Shown here one piece after another: positions 23,129-32,349 of a stretch of DNA of 64,000 nt. Origin of the DNA: an uncultured Gammaproteobacteria bacterium (GTDB taxonomy: Bacteria > Pseudomonadota > Gammaproteobacteria > Pseudomonadales > Azotimanducaceae). Numbering within the stretch: position 1 is the first letter of the stretch; every line of letters starts with the position of its first letter. The notes under the pieces are model-generated. The model did not search any database. It saw only the letters and a list, made by a program, of their open reading frames with translations, and was not told where the DNA came from. Position numbers and translations under genes: made by a program. The stretch spans positions 34,975 to 98,974 of the forward strand of contig CAJXAC010000001.1 of assembly GCA_913050035.1 (NCBI GenBank), given 5' to 3'.

Positions 23129-23437
23129 GTGAATACATTGAAAAAGTTTCTTCAGTTGGCGTCTATTGGCGTCGTAGCGTTGCTGGGCGCATGTTCCGGT
23201 GAGCCTGTTGATGGAGCAGCTTTGGCTGTAGAGAAAGGCTGTATCGCCTGTCATGGTCAAGACGGTAAGGCGATCGCAGATATTTATCCGAACTTGAATG
23301 GGCAATGGGAGCGCTATTTGCGTTTGCAATTGCAGGCTTACCGCTCGGAGAAGCGAGTTAATGCCGTGATGTACGGCATGGCGAAGGATCTTACAGACGA
23401 AGAGATTCGCATTCTTGCGGCCCACTACGGGAAATAA
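23129..23437 (+). CDS. Monohaem cytochrome c lipoprotein, 102 aa
   Basis: GTG at 23129 has GAGG at 23119-23122 and is preferred over the TTG at 23117, which overlaps the previous stop. The N-terminus LASIGVVALLGAC carries a lipobox (L-G-A-C), so the mature protein is probably anchored to a membrane by lipid. One C-I-A-C-H motif binds haem c, followed by YPNLNGQWERYL and an axial-Met candidate in MYGMAKDL. It is closely similar in plan to the cytochrome encoded just upstream (IYPNL against RYPNI), which suggests an old duplication with a switch to lipid anchoring. Confidence 0.88.
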   Translation: MNTLKKFLQLASIGVVALLGACSGEPVDGAALAVEKGCIACHGQDGKAIADIYPNLNGQWERYLRLQLQAYRSEKRVNAVMYGMAKDLTDEEIRILAAHYGK

Positions 23438-23465
23438 AATCTCCTTCTGAGAGCGCATTGAGGAC

Positions 23466-25694
23466 ATGGCTGCGCAAGGTAATCGTGTCCTCCATATTGC
23501 TCTCGTCGCAGCGTTGGCTCTGGCTGGCTGCGACTCCAAAGACTCGAGTAGTGTCACTCAGGATACCGGCGTAGCGATCGGACAAGCAGAGTACGTGGGT
23601 TCCGGTCAGTGTGCAGATTGTCACGCCGAGGCGTGGCAGCAGTGGCAGGGCTCTCACCATCAGTTGGCTATGGCTGAACCGACCGAAGCAACAGTGCTCG
23701 GTAATTTTGCTGACGCTGAATTGGTGCATGGTAAGCATCGCAGTTTGTTTCAAACTGCTGATCGCACCTTTATTGTCGCCACTACAGATGGCGCGGACGC
23801 ATCCCAAGATCTAAGCCAATTGCGCGTGCGCTATACATTCGGTGTGGCGCCTTTGCAGCAGTATCTTGTGGATGTGGGTGGCGGCCGGCTGCAGGCACTC
23901 CCAATGGTTTGGGACAGTCGCACAAAGCCAGTCCCCAACACTTCGGTGCCCCATCAAGGCGGTTGGTATCATCTTAATGCCGCGGCAGATGCCATAGATA
24001 ATCCAGAACATTGGCGTCGCGGCGGCCAAAACTGGAACCACATGTGCGCAGACTGTCACTCCACCGCAGTGCGCAAGAACTATTCCTCTGCAACAGATAC
24101 CTTTGCTACAGAATTTGCAGAGATCAGCGTAGGTTGCGAGGCTTGTCATGGCCCGGGGAGCTTGCATGCGCAGCAGCCCACGAAAGTGCCCTTGCCGGCA
24201 CTTAAAGAACCAGGGCAACAAATAAATACCTGTGCAACATGTCATAGCCGGCGTACGCAACTTGCCGAGGGCTTCACTCCGCAGCACAACTACCTGGATC
24301 ATTATTTACCGGCCCTGCTTGACGATGGCCTGTATCATGCGGATGGGCAGATCCTCGACGAGGTTTATGTTTATGGCTCATTTGTGCAAAGCAAAATGCA
24401 TCGGGCAGGAGTGGCTTGCAGTAACTGTCACGAGGCCCACACCGCGCAGTTAAAGATTGCCGGCAATGGCGTCTGCACTCAGTGTCATAACGTCAACGGA
24501 CGCCCAGATTTTCCGTCGCTGCGGCTGGCTAATTACGATACTGCCGAGCACCACTTTCATGATGAGAATTCCCAGGCCGCGGCTTGTGTTTCTTGTCATA
24601 TGCCCGAGCGTGTTTATATGGGTATTGACGGTCGTCGCGATCATAGTTTCCGTAAACCCCGCCCAGATTTGTCCGCGCGCACTCAGGCGCCCAATCCCTG
24701 TACTGACTGTCATCAGGAAAAATCTGCGCAGTGGGCAGCCGATACCGTATTGGCACATTTTGGAGCAGCAAAAACTCCTGAGACTGAGCATTTTGGAGTG
24801 GTGTTCGCCCAGGCGCGAGACGGCCAATTGCGCGCCGAATCCGGCTTGGTGGCCATAGCCGCAGACTCTGATCAGTCTGACATTGTGCGTGCCACGGCGC
24901 TCTCGTTGCTGGCGGGCTATCAGCGACAAATCAGTGCCGAAGCGATCGCTGCGGGATTAAATTCGGCCTCTGCTTTGCAGCGTATTGGTGCTGTTCGCGG
25001 TGCTGTGCGATGGTCTTTTGCCGAGCGTTGGCGACGTCTGCGGCGCATGCTGCAAGACCCGATACTCGCTGTGCGCATTGAGGCGACTCAGGCGTTGCTA
25101 GAGGGAATGCAGCAGTTGCCGGCAAATCAGCGTGGACTTCTAAGTGCTGCGGTAGACGAATATCTGTTGGTGCAGCAACTGCATCTCGATCGCCCCGGTG
25201 GGCGGACTAATCTGGCCAACGCCTACTTACAGATGGGCGAGTTAGCGCAAGCTCAGGAACAATTGCAGCAGGCGCTAGTGCTGAATCCAGATTGGGTGCC
25301 GGGAATGGTCAACTTAGCGGATCTCTATCGTGCCCAGGGACGTGATGCTGAGGCAGGTCCGCTGCTGCAACAGGCATTGTTGCGAGTGCCAGATAGTGCG
25401 GATGTATTGGTGGCCCGGGCGATGTGGTTGGTGCGCCAGGGTCAGCGCGAGGCCGCCGTGGGCCTGCTGGCTAAAGCCTTTGAGCAACAGCCCAGTCAGC
25501 GCACTGCGTACCTGTATGCGGTAGCCCTGCACTCCACTGGCAGCAGCGCAATGGCACTGGGGGTGATTGACTCCGTGATGGCGTCTGGCCGGCGTTTTGA
25601 GCAGATGCTTAGTTTGGGTACGAGTATTGCCCAGGAAATTGGCGATGTAGAGCGTCTCGCTCGCTATCGGCGTGGAGTTGCGTCGCCCCTGTGA
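23466..25694 (+). CDS. Octahaem cytochrome c lipoprotein with TPR domain, 742 aa
   Basis: Signal peptide with lipobox A-L-A-G-C (Cys22). Eight C-x-x-C-H motifs are present: CADCH (49), a second CADCH, CEACH, CATCH, CSNCH, CTQCH, CVSCH and CTDCH (about 412). HEAT-like helical pairs fill roughly 450-560, and tetratricopeptide-type repeats follow to about 710 (ANAYLQMGELAQAQEQLQQAL; ADLYRAQGRDAEAGPLLQQAL). Multihaem proteins of the cytochrome c554/c552 type with a C-terminal TPR occur in several bacteria, mostly with unknown roles. The haem part suggests electron transfer or a small-molecule redox reaction at the outer or cytoplasmic membrane, and the TPR part suggests docking to a partner. It follows two monohaem cytochromes in one apparent operon. 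Confidence 0.9.
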   Translation: MAAQGNRVLHIALVAALALAGCDSKDSSSVTQDTGVAIGQAEYVGSGQCADCHAEAWQQWQGSHHQLAMAEPTEATVLGNFADAELVHGKHRSLFQTADRTFIVATTDGADASQDLSQLRVRYTFGVAPLQQYLVDVGGGRLQALPMVWDSRTKPVPNTSVPHQGGWYHLNAAADAIDNPEHWRRGGQNWNHMCADCHSTAVRKNYSSATDTFATEFAEISVGCEACHGPGSLHAQQPTKVPLPALKEPGQQINTCATCHSRRTQLAEGFTPQHNYLDHYLPALLDDGLYHADGQILDEVYVYGSFVQSKMHRAGVACSNCHEAHTAQLKIAGNGVCTQCHNVNGRPDFPSLRLANYDTAEHHFHDENSQAAACVSCHMPERVYMGIDGRRDHSFRKPRPDLSARTQAPNPCTDCHQEKSAQWAADTVLAHFGAAKTPETEHFGVVFAQARDGQLRAESGLVAIAADSDQSDIVRATALSLLAGYQRQISAEAIAAGLNSASALQRIGAVRGAVRWSFAERWRRLRRMLQDPILAVRIEATQALLEGMQQLPANQRGLLSAAVDEYLLVQQLHLDRPGGRTNLANAYLQMGELAQAQEQLQQALVLNPDWVPGMVNLADLYRAQGRDAEAGPLLQQALLRVPDSADVLVARAMWLVRQGQREAAVGLLAKAFEQQPSQRTAYLYAVALHSTGSSAMALGVIDSVMASGRRFEQMLSLGTSIAQEIGDVERLARYRRGVASPL

Positions 25695-25734
25695 GCGTGG
25701 TTTGCTCTAGAAAGCCCACTTCGATAGTTCCGTA

Positions 25735-27300
25735 ATGTATGACCCGAACTTGCCTTATCGCTCTGCCCGTGCGCCGGTTGCGGCAGCTAATTTAGTAGCA
25801 ACCTCTCAGCCTTTGGCTGTGCAAGCGGGTCTGCGTGCTATGCAGCAGGGCGGTAATGCCATGGATGCGGCGCTTGCGGCAGCGATTACGCTGACAGTGG
25901 TTGAGCCGAATAACAATGGACTAGGCAGTGACGCCTTTTGCATACTTTGGGATGGTGCTGAGGTGGTTGGTCTCAATGCATCTGGTCGCTCACCCGCGGG
26001 TTGGACTGCTGAGCGCTTTCGCGGTCTGCAAAAAATGCCAGAGTTGGGTTGGGACAGCGTAACGGTACCCGGGGCGGTCAGTAGCTGGGTGAAACTCAGT
26101 GGTCGATACGGTCGACTGGCTTTTGCGGACTTGTTCGAATCGGCTATCGAGTACGCTGAGGGCGGATTTTTGGTGGGTCCAGAAACAGCGTTCTATTGGC
26201 AACTCCTAGAATCCCACTACGCAGGATTCGCAGCGTTCGCAGAGCATTTCCTTCCAGCTCCCCGGGCGGGGCAATTGTTCAAGCGGCCGGATTTGGCGCG
26301 TTCATTGCGGTTAATCGCTGAAACCAAGGGTGCTGCTTTCTACCAAGGGGAGTTGGCGGAGGCCATGGTGGCGGCGAGCGATGCTCAAGGGGGATGTCTA
26401 TCCATGCAAGACCTCGCTGCTCACGCCGCCGACTGGGTGGCGCCGATCAGCCAAGCTTTTAAGCACATCGAGCTGCATGAAATTCCGCCAAATGGTCAGG
26501 GCTTGGCGGCGCAAATTGCATTGGGCATTTTGCAACACCTTCCTGACCAGGCATTAGACTCGGCAGCAGAAGTGCACCAACAAATTGAGGCGATGAAGAT
26601 CGCTACGGCGACTGCGGCAGGGCGTTTCGCCGATGCCGAAGCCATGACCGTTAGCGTCGAGGAATTACTGGATACGGCGAGTTTGCGCCAGGCAGCAGCA
26701 TCAATCGGCACCCGCGCGATGGCCTTACCACCTGTGGTATTGCCGGTTGGGCACGACACGGTTTATCTCACCACGGCGGATGCCAGCGGTATGATGGTGT
26801 CTTATATTCAATCGAACTTTCGTGCCTTTGGCTCAGGTATTGTTATTCCGGGTACCGGTATCGCCATGCAAAATCGAGGCAGTGGCTTTGTCCTTGACTC
26901 AGACCATGTCAATGCGGTGGGACCGAACAAGCGTCCTTTTCACACCATTATTCCGGGCTTTGTCACCGCCAATGGTCGGCCCGAGATGGCATTCGGCGTT
27001 ATGGGTGGGCATATGCAGCATCAAGGGCATGTGCAGATGGTTAATCGTGTGTTCGGCCACGGACAGAATCCTCAAGCTGCCAGTGACGCCCCACGTTGGC
27101 ACGTTTACGAGGATTTTAGTGTGGGCCTCGAGTCGGGTTTTGACCCTAAAGTTGCAGAGGAGTTAGAGGCACGTGGGCACAAGGTGCGCTTCGATAAGCG
27201 CACGAGTACCTTTGGTGGTGCGCAATTAATACAGCGTTTAGCTGACGGCTACGTGGGCGGTTCTGACCATCGCAAAGAAGGTTTGGTCGCTGGGTTCTAG
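25735..27300 (+). CDS. Gamma-glutamyltransferase family protein (Ntn-hydrolase), 521 aa
   Basis: The family start is clear: A-T-S-Q-P-L-A-V-Q-A-G, then GGNAMDAALAAAITLTVVEP and NNNGLGSDAF. The autoprocessing/nucleophile Thr is predicted at Thr342 in GHDTVYLTTADASG, followed by FGSGIVIPGTGIAMQNRG, as expected after the cleavage site. I see no signal peptide, unlike classical periplasmic Ggt, so it may be cytoplasmic. Bacterial paralogues of this kind include cephalosporin-acylase-like and gamma-glutamyl hydrolase-like enzymes. The absence of the usual TTHFS string makes true glutathione transpeptidase activity uncertain. It lies between the cytochrome cluster and a TAXI-TRAP system. Confidence 0.88.
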   Translation: MYDPNLPYRSARAPVAAANLVATSQPLAVQAGLRAMQQGGNAMDAALAAAITLTVVEPNNNGLGSDAFCILWDGAEVVGLNASGRSPAGWTAERFRGLQKMPELGWDSVTVPGAVSSWVKLSGRYGRLAFADLFESAIEYAEGGFLVGPETAFYWQLLESHYAGFAAFAEHFLPAPRAGQLFKRPDLARSLRLIAETKGAAFYQGELAEAMVAASDAQGGCLSMQDLAAHAADWVAPISQAFKHIELHEIPPNGQGLAAQIALGILQHLPDQALDSAAEVHQQIEAMKIATATAAGRFADAEAMTVSVEELLDTASLRQAAASIGTRAMALPPVVLPVGHDTVYLTTADASGMMVSYIQSNFRAFGSGIVIPGTGIAMQNRGSGFVLDSDHVNAVGPNKRPFHTIIPGFVTANGRPEMAFGVMGGHMQHQGHVQMVNRVFGHGQNPQAASDAPRWHVYEDFSVGLESGFDPKVAEELEARGHKVRFDKRTSTFGGAQLIQRLADGYVGGSDHRKEGLVAGF

Positions 27301-27318
27301 GGCGTTGCGATTGCCCTA
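27298..27318 (+). terminator. Hairpin after the GGT-like gene, possible terminator
   Basis: TAGGGC (27298-27303, beginning with the stop codon) pairs with GCCCTA (27313-27318) around a nine-base loop. No T-run follows, so termination by the hairpin alone is doubtful. Confidence 0.35.
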
Positions 27319-27501
27319 CTCGTATTGATTCGCCCCAAGAACCTCTGAGTCACCGGAGCTAAAATTCAATACTTAGGTGCTCAATATAGAGCGGATTGTC
27401 GCCCTGCTCGAATAGGCTGGTAACGCGCAGCAGTTGGCCCAACGCTGCGGAGCGGTTAATGTTCGCGGCTACTAGGGAGCAAGAGGCGGATGCGCCAGTA
27501 A

Positions 27502-28485
27502 ATGAGGGTGTGTGTAAATTTCAGCGTTAGACAATGTCGCCTAATTGCCGTTTGGCTTGGGATAGTGTTAGTGCTGAGCGGCTGTGGCCAAGCCGATCGA
27601 ACTCTGTCCATCGCAACCGGTGGTCCGGCCGGGCTTTATTATCCTTTTGGTGGCGGCATGGCCTCTGTTTGGTCGAAACAACTCACCGACGTTAATGTCA
27701 AAGCTGAAGTCACTGGTGGTTCCATCACTAATGTAACCCAGGTGGCGCGTATGGAAAGTGATCTGGGTATTGCTATGGCCGATGTCACGACCGATGCATT
27801 TCTTGGCCAAGGTCTATTCGAACAAGCCTTGCCATTGAGAGTGTTGTTTACCGCTTACCCGAATATCGTGCATATTTTGACCCTCGAGGGGAGCGGTATA
27901 AACACGGTTGCAGACCTGCGCGGTAAGCGTGTGGCCATGGGCGCTCAGGGGTCTGGTACGGCGGTGGCCGCAACCAATGTGCTCACCGGCCTTGGGGTGC
28001 AGATAGATGACATTGCGCCTCGTTACCTGAGTTTTGCCGCCACTACGGCCGCTCTCAAGGACGGCACCGTAGATGCTGGATTCATCGTTGGGGGGTTGGG
28101 TATTGCTGCAGTAACGGAACTGGCGGTTACCCGCTCTCTGCGCTTGCTCAATCTTAGTGACGACGACTTGCAACAACTCGTCGGCCAGTTCCCAGCATAT
28201 AGTGGCTATCGTATTCCCGCTGAGACCTACAACGGCATTGCCAGTGATACCACAGCGCTTGGCATTTGGAGCGCTGTGGTCGTGCATGAAAATATGCCTA
28301 CAGATTTAGCCTATCGACTCACCTGTACCGTATATCAACAGCGTCAATCGTTGCTGCAGATTTCGCCAGTGGTGCAGGCCATGACACTAGAAAATATCCA
28401 TCGTTTATCGGCGGTGCCGCTGCATCCGGGTACCCAGTTATATCTGCAAGATCCGGCTCAGTCCTGCGATTTACCCAATGAGTAA
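27502..28485 (+). CDS. TAXI family TRAP transporter solute-binding lipoprotein, 327 aa
   Basis: The sequence begins with a signal peptide ending in a lipobox, V-L-S-G-C (Cys28), so this receptor is probably tethered to the inner membrane, unlike the soluble one at 6568-7722. The TAXI signature I-A-T-G-G-P-A-G-L-Y-Y-P follows directly. GSGINTVADLRGKRVAMGAQGSG and FAATTAALKDGTVDAGFIVGG are the two further conserved blocks. Length is typical. The ligand is unknown. Its stop overlaps the start of the fused permease gene by eight bases, a tight two-gene operon. Confidence 0.93.
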   Translation: MRVCVNFSVRQCRLIAVWLGIVLVLSGCGQADRTLSIATGGPAGLYYPFGGGMASVWSKQLTDVNVKAEVTGGSITNVTQVARMESDLGIAMADVTTDAFLGQGLFEQALPLRVLFTAYPNIVHILTLEGSGINTVADLRGKRVAMGAQGSGTAVAATNVLTGLGVQIDDIAPRYLSFAATTAALKDGTVDAGFIVGGLGIAAVTELAVTRSLRLLNLSDDDLQQLVGQFPAYSGYRIPAETYNGIASDTTALGIWSAVVVHENMPTDLAYRLTCTVYQQRQSLLQISPVVQAMTLENIHRLSAVPLHPGTQLYLQDPAQSCDLPNE

Positions 28486-30394
28486 GTCTGATTCTATGGA
28501 TGCTGAGAAATCTACTCCCAATCGTTGGCCGCTACTGGTTACCGTAGTCGCGGCGCTGCTGTCGGTATTTCAGTTGTGGCAGCCCGTGGCAGGTTTTGTG
28601 CCACCGGGGGTTTTGCCGTGGGAAACGATACTGGGTATGCAACCGGCGGTTTATTTTCGTCCGGTGCACTTGTGTTGGATTTTGTGTCTAGGCTTTTGGG
28701 TGTACCCATTACGCGTGCGCGGTACAGATTTGCCATGGCTCGATGTGCTCACAACGTTATTGGTGCTATGGGCCTCCTGGCGCATTTTGCGGTTTGATTA
28801 TTCGGCGATTGATCATTTGTTGAATGGGCTGGGTGCGGCGGATTTTCTTGCCGGGGTGATCATTGTTCTGGCAACTTTAGAACTCGCTCGCCGATCTGTG
28901 GGTCCAGTGATGGGCATTATCGGCTTGGTGTTCGTTCTTTATGCGGCCTTTGGCAATGTGCTGCCTGATGTGTTGGCAACTCGCGGATTCAGTTTTGAGC
29001 GCATCGTGCGTTTTCAGGTGTTTACTGGTGCTGGCCTGTACGGAGCGCCTATTGGCATAGCGGCTGGCGCGGTATTTAGCTTTGTGCTGTTTGGTGCATT
29101 TTTGCAGGTCACCGGTGCGGGCAAAATGCTTATCGATCTATCCTTTGCCGCAGCGGGAAAATCTCGCGGTGGTCCAGCAAAGGCTTCGGTAATGGCTTCT
29201 GCGGCTATGGGTTCAATTTCTGGCAGTGCTATTGCAAACACCGTTACTACGGGTTCGTTGACCATACCAATGATGAAAAAGCTTGGTTACAAACCTGCAC
29301 AAGCTGCGGGTATTGAGGCTGCCGCCTCCACCGGCGGGCAGATTATGCCTCCCATTATGGGAGCCGGGGCCTTTGTTATGGCTGAGTTCACTAAAACGCC
29401 TTATGGCGACATTGTGTGGATGGCGCTCGTGCCAGCGCTGTTGTATTTCACGTCGGTGTTGTTGTATGTGCATTTGATGGCCAGCAAGGCAGGATTCAAA
29501 GGCGCCAGTGAGCGTCCCAAGGTATTGCCTATTTTCCTCAGCGGTCTGCATTTCTTTTTACCCTTAGCCTTAATAACGGTATTGCTGTTGCAGAATTATT
29601 CGCCGCTATTGGTGGGTGCTGCAGGCTGTGCGGCAGTGGTCGCGGCCAGCCTCTTGCGTTCGCATACGCGCATTGGCTTTGCCGAAATTGTTGCAGGGTT
29701 GCGGCAGGGTGCGTTGCTCGCGGTGCCGATTTCTGTGGCCTGCGCGGTGGCCGGAATTGTTGTGGGTACCATTGGGCAAACGGGCATCGGTCTACAATTT
29801 ACTGAGTCGGTGGTGTCTTTGAGTGATGGCCGGCTATGGTTGGCGCTAATACTGGTCGCGGTAGCAGCTCTGGTGTTGGGCATGGGTCTGCCGGCAACGG
29901 CCGCCTATATCGTGTTGGCGGTGATGACCGGTCCTGCGCTACAGGAGCTCGGGTTAGCGCTGATTACCGCGCATATGATTATCTTTTGGTTGGCACAAAG
30001 CTCGAACGTGACACCGCCCATCGCGTTAGCCGCGTTTGCCGGCGCAGGCATTGCCGGCGCTCGACCCATGGCTTCGGCAGTGTCCGCGCTTAAGCTCGCT
30101 AACGGATTATTTGTTATTCCACTGATGATGGCCTATTCGCCGTTGTTGCTAACGGATGCACAAGGCTGGCCCGTGGTGCTTGTTGCTGGGGCTGTGACCC
30201 TGCTGCTTATTGTGGTTTTAGCAATGGCCCTAGAAGGTTTTCTGTGGACTACGGTGCCCCAATATCTGCGTGTAGCTGCGTTAGTTTGCGCTGGGCTACT
30301 GGTATGGCCCGATACGTTAGTACGAAGCCTAGGAGCGGTGTTGGCGTTATTTTTGTTTGCCGTTAATTGGTTGCAGGCTCGACGATCGTACTGA
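28478..30394 (+). CDS. TRAP transporter fused permease (4TM-12TM), TAXI type, 638 aa
   Basis: The second fused TRAP permease in the window has the same length as the first. Landmarks are KSRGGPAKASVMASAAMGSI, then GIEAAASTGGQIMPPIMGAG and LVLGMGLPATAAYIVLAV, all in the large-subunit part. The N-terminal four-segment small-subunit part occupies about residues 20-170. It is an ion-coupled importer working with the lipoprotein receptor encoded just upstream. The start overlaps that gene by eight bases. Substrate unknown; the GGT-like gene immediately upstream might act on the imported compound (inference). Confidence 0.93.
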   Translation: MSKSDSMDAEKSTPNRWPLLVTVVAALLSVFQLWQPVAGFVPPGVLPWETILGMQPAVYFRPVHLCWILCLGFWVYPLRVRGTDLPWLDVLTTLLVLWASWRILRFDYSAIDHLLNGLGAADFLAGVIIVLATLELARRSVGPVMGIIGLVFVLYAAFGNVLPDVLATRGFSFERIVRFQVFTGAGLYGAPIGIAAGAVFSFVLFGAFLQVTGAGKMLIDLSFAAAGKSRGGPAKASVMASAAMGSISGSAIANTVTTGSLTIPMMKKLGYKPAQAAGIEAAASTGGQIMPPIMGAGAFVMAEFTKTPYGDIVWMALVPALLYFTSVLLYVHLMASKAGFKGASERPKVLPIFLSGLHFFLPLALITVLLLQNYSPLLVGAAGCAAVVAASLLRSHTRIGFAEIVAGLRQGALLAVPISVACAVAGIVVGTIGQTGIGLQFTESVVSLSDGRLWLALILVAVAALVLGMGLPATAAYIVLAVMTGPALQELGLALITAHMIIFWLAQSSNVTPPIALAAFAGAGIAGARPMASAVSALKLANGLFVIPLMMAYSPLLLTDAQGWPVVLVAGAVTLLLIVVLAMALEGFLWTTVPQYLRVAALVCAGLLVWPDTLVRSLGAVLALFLFAVNWLQARRSY

Positions 30395-30412
30395 AGCTGC
30401 TGAGGTTGGAAA

Positions 30413-30826
30413 CTACTGGCGCTGCGCCAACCACTGCTCGTGGTGAATAAACTCGCCATTTTCCCAGAACCCCCATTCGTTGCTTTTGGGTCCGGTAAGT
30501 ATAAAGGTCCAAACGGGTTGTTGACGCTCGAGCTGCACGATGTGCCGGTGTCGAGAAGAGCGAAAGTGCGGGCGCCATGCGCTGACCCGCTTGCTGCCCT
30601 TAGGAGTCAGCTCGGTATAGCTGCGCAAGGGCAAGGTAACGAACCACCATGGATGATCATGAAATGCGCGGTCGTCGTCGCCTTTGTGGAACTTGTGCAG
30701 GCGTAAGGTAAAGCCGCACCAAATAATCCAGCGCTCCAGGTAGGCTTCTTCGTTATCGAAAACCAGATCATGGGTCCAGCCGAATGGCCACCGCCCAAAA
30801 GAAAAGATGTATTCCTGAAAAACCAC
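30413..30826 (-). CDS. Uncharacterised cupin-like protein, 137 aa
   Basis: I do not know the function. The core H-K-F-H-K-G-D-D-D-R-A-F-H-D-H-P-W-W-F, with several spaced His, resembles the first metal-binding motif of cupins. RHRHIVQLERQQPVWTFILTG would be the second half, and the protein ends in a Trp-rich EWGFW segment. It is probably a small soluble metal-binding beta-barrel. It converges on the TRAP permease gene with 18 bases between stops. The start ATG at 30826 is the only reasonable one. Similar short proteins occur in many genomes and in some phages, but nothing else here suggests a prophage. Confidence 0.7.
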   Translation of the reverse strand: MVFQEYIFSFGRWPFGWTHDLVFDNEEAYLERWIIWCGFTLRLHKFHKGDDDRAFHDHPWWFVTLPLRSYTELTPKGSKRVSAWRPHFRSSRHRHIVQLERQQPVWTFILTGPKSNEWGFWENGEFIHHEQWLAQRQ

Positions 30827-30857
30827 TATTTGCCGTTTACTGAGGGTGTTGTGAGTG

Positions 30858-30888
30858 TTGCCGAACCATGGAAGACGGCGAGTATACT
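30858..30888 (+). promoter_or_regulatory. Possible promoter of the P450 gene with palindromic -10 region
   Basis: TTGCCG (30858-30863) and TATACT (30883-30888) are 19 bases apart, longer than ideal. The -10 sits inside the perfect 10-base palindrome GAGTATACTC (30880-30889), which could be a regulator site or coincidence. The start codon is 38 bases downstream. Confidence 0.33.
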
Positions 30889-30926
30889 CTGCAGCTTAGA
30901 AAAAACAGCAGTTAACAGGGAAGGAT

Positions 30927-32183
30927 ATGCCAGTAATTACGCAGTCGCCGGATTTGGACAATGCCTTGGTCAACCCCGCAAATTGGGCGGATGAAAGCTG
31001 GGTGCATGAGCAGTTCAGTTGGATGCGCGCTAATGAGCCGTTGAAGTATCTGAGCCCTGAAGGGTTCGATCCATTTTGGAACGTCACCCGATATTCCGAC
31101 ATCAAAGCCATCGAAGGCAATAAAGCAATTTTTATAAATGATCCGCGCCCAACTTTGGGTCAAAAGATGATGACCGAAGTGCTGCAACAGATGACTGGTC
31201 GTAAACATTTGGTGCGGTCGCTGGTGCAGATGGACGATCCAGATCACATGCGCTACCGGCGGCTGACCCAGGGCTGGTTTATGGGCAGTAACTTGCGCAA
31301 GTTGCAACAGCGAATTGATGAACTAGCAGTTCACTATGTTGATCGTATGGGGGAAATGGGCGGCGAATGTGACTTCGTCAAGGATGTGGCTATTTGGTTT
31401 CCGCTACGCGTTATCATGTCAATATTCGGTGTGCCGGAAGCGGACGAGCCGTTAATGCTGAAACTAACCCAAGAGTTATTCGGCAGCACTGATCCAGATG
31501 TGGCCCGTTCCTTTGACATGATGGACTTCATGGATGTGGTGCTGGATTTTGAAAAATACTTTGTCGAGTTAACCGAGGCGCGCAGAAAGAAACCCACTGA
31601 CGATCTAGCCTCGCTGATCGCAAACTCCGAGATTGATGGCGAGCGTTTACCTCAGCATGAAACCAACGGCTATTACATGATCATCGCCACGGCCGGGCAT
31701 GACACCACTAGCGCCTCAACCGCCGGGGGTCTCTTGGCGTTGCTGGAAAGACCGGAAGAAATGGCCAAGCTGCGTGCCGATGTGGACGCTTTACTGCCCA
31801 CGGCAATCGATGAAATGATTCGCTGGGTATCTCCGGTACGGCATTTTATGCGTACCGCTACCGAAGATTGTGACGTTGGTGGACAAACGATTCGCGAGGG
31901 CGAGTCGGCGATTCTCTGGTACCCCTCAGCAAATCGGGATGAAAGCGTATTCGATGCGCCATTTGATTTTCGCGTCGACCGTAAAGATGCCAAGCAAATC
32001 GCCTTTGGTTTTGGGGCTCATGTGTGTCTCGGCCAGCACCTAGCGCGGATGGAAATGGCGTCTCTGTATCGCGCATTACTGAACCGGGTAGAAGACATCG
32101 AACTCGCCGGCGAACCTCAGTACACCCAATCCACTTTTGTCGGTGGTTTAAAAACTTTGCCGATTCGCTATCGGATGAAGTAA
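30927..32183 (+). CDS. Cytochrome P450, 418 aa
   Basis: This is a soluble bacterial class I-type P450 monooxygenase. A-G-H-D-T-T in the I helix supplies the oxygen-activating acid/Thr pair. D-E-M-I-R-W gives the ExxR of the K helix. F-G-F-G-A-H-V-C-L-G carries the haem-thiolate ligand Cys367. The ribosome site GGGAAGGA precedes the ATG. Length and form recall bacterial P450s that hydroxylate steroids, terpenes or fatty chains, but the substrate cannot be read from the sequence. No ferredoxin or ferredoxin reductase gene is adjacent, so electrons must come from partners elsewhere. The molybdenum hydroxylase gene follows after 166 bases, perhaps with its own promoter. Confidence 0.95.
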   Translation: MPVITQSPDLDNALVNPANWADESWVHEQFSWMRANEPLKYLSPEGFDPFWNVTRYSDIKAIEGNKAIFINDPRPTLGQKMMTEVLQQMTGRKHLVRSLVQMDDPDHMRYRRLTQGWFMGSNLRKLQQRIDELAVHYVDRMGEMGGECDFVKDVAIWFPLRVIMSIFGVPEADEPLMLKLTQELFGSTDPDVARSFDMMDFMDVVLDFEKYFVELTEARRKKPTDDLASLIANSEIDGERLPQHETNGYYMIIATAGHDTTSASTAGGLLALLERPEEMAKLRADVDALLPTAIDEMIRWVSPVRHFMRTATEDCDVGGQTIREGESAILWYPSANRDESVFDAPFDFRVDRKDAKQIAFGFGAHVCLGQHLARMEMASLYRALLNRVEDIELAGEPQYTQSTFVGGLKTLPIRYRMK

Positions 32184-32349
32184 TTACGATGTGCCCATGG
32201 GGGATCTGTTTGCGCAGATAGAGTTGCATAGGCGTTGCTCATTCAGCAGCCGTGTGCTGACCAGCTCTAAGCTGCTTTTCGCTACCACTGGTTTCCTAGT
32301 GCTAGGCCTGCGTGCTACATTTTGGTGTTGAAGACCCAAGGAGTGAGTC

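Noticed and set aside
23811..24302. 163-codon antisense ORF in the octahaem gene
   Set aside because: Shadow of the haem-rich coding sequence; no similarity to any family I know.
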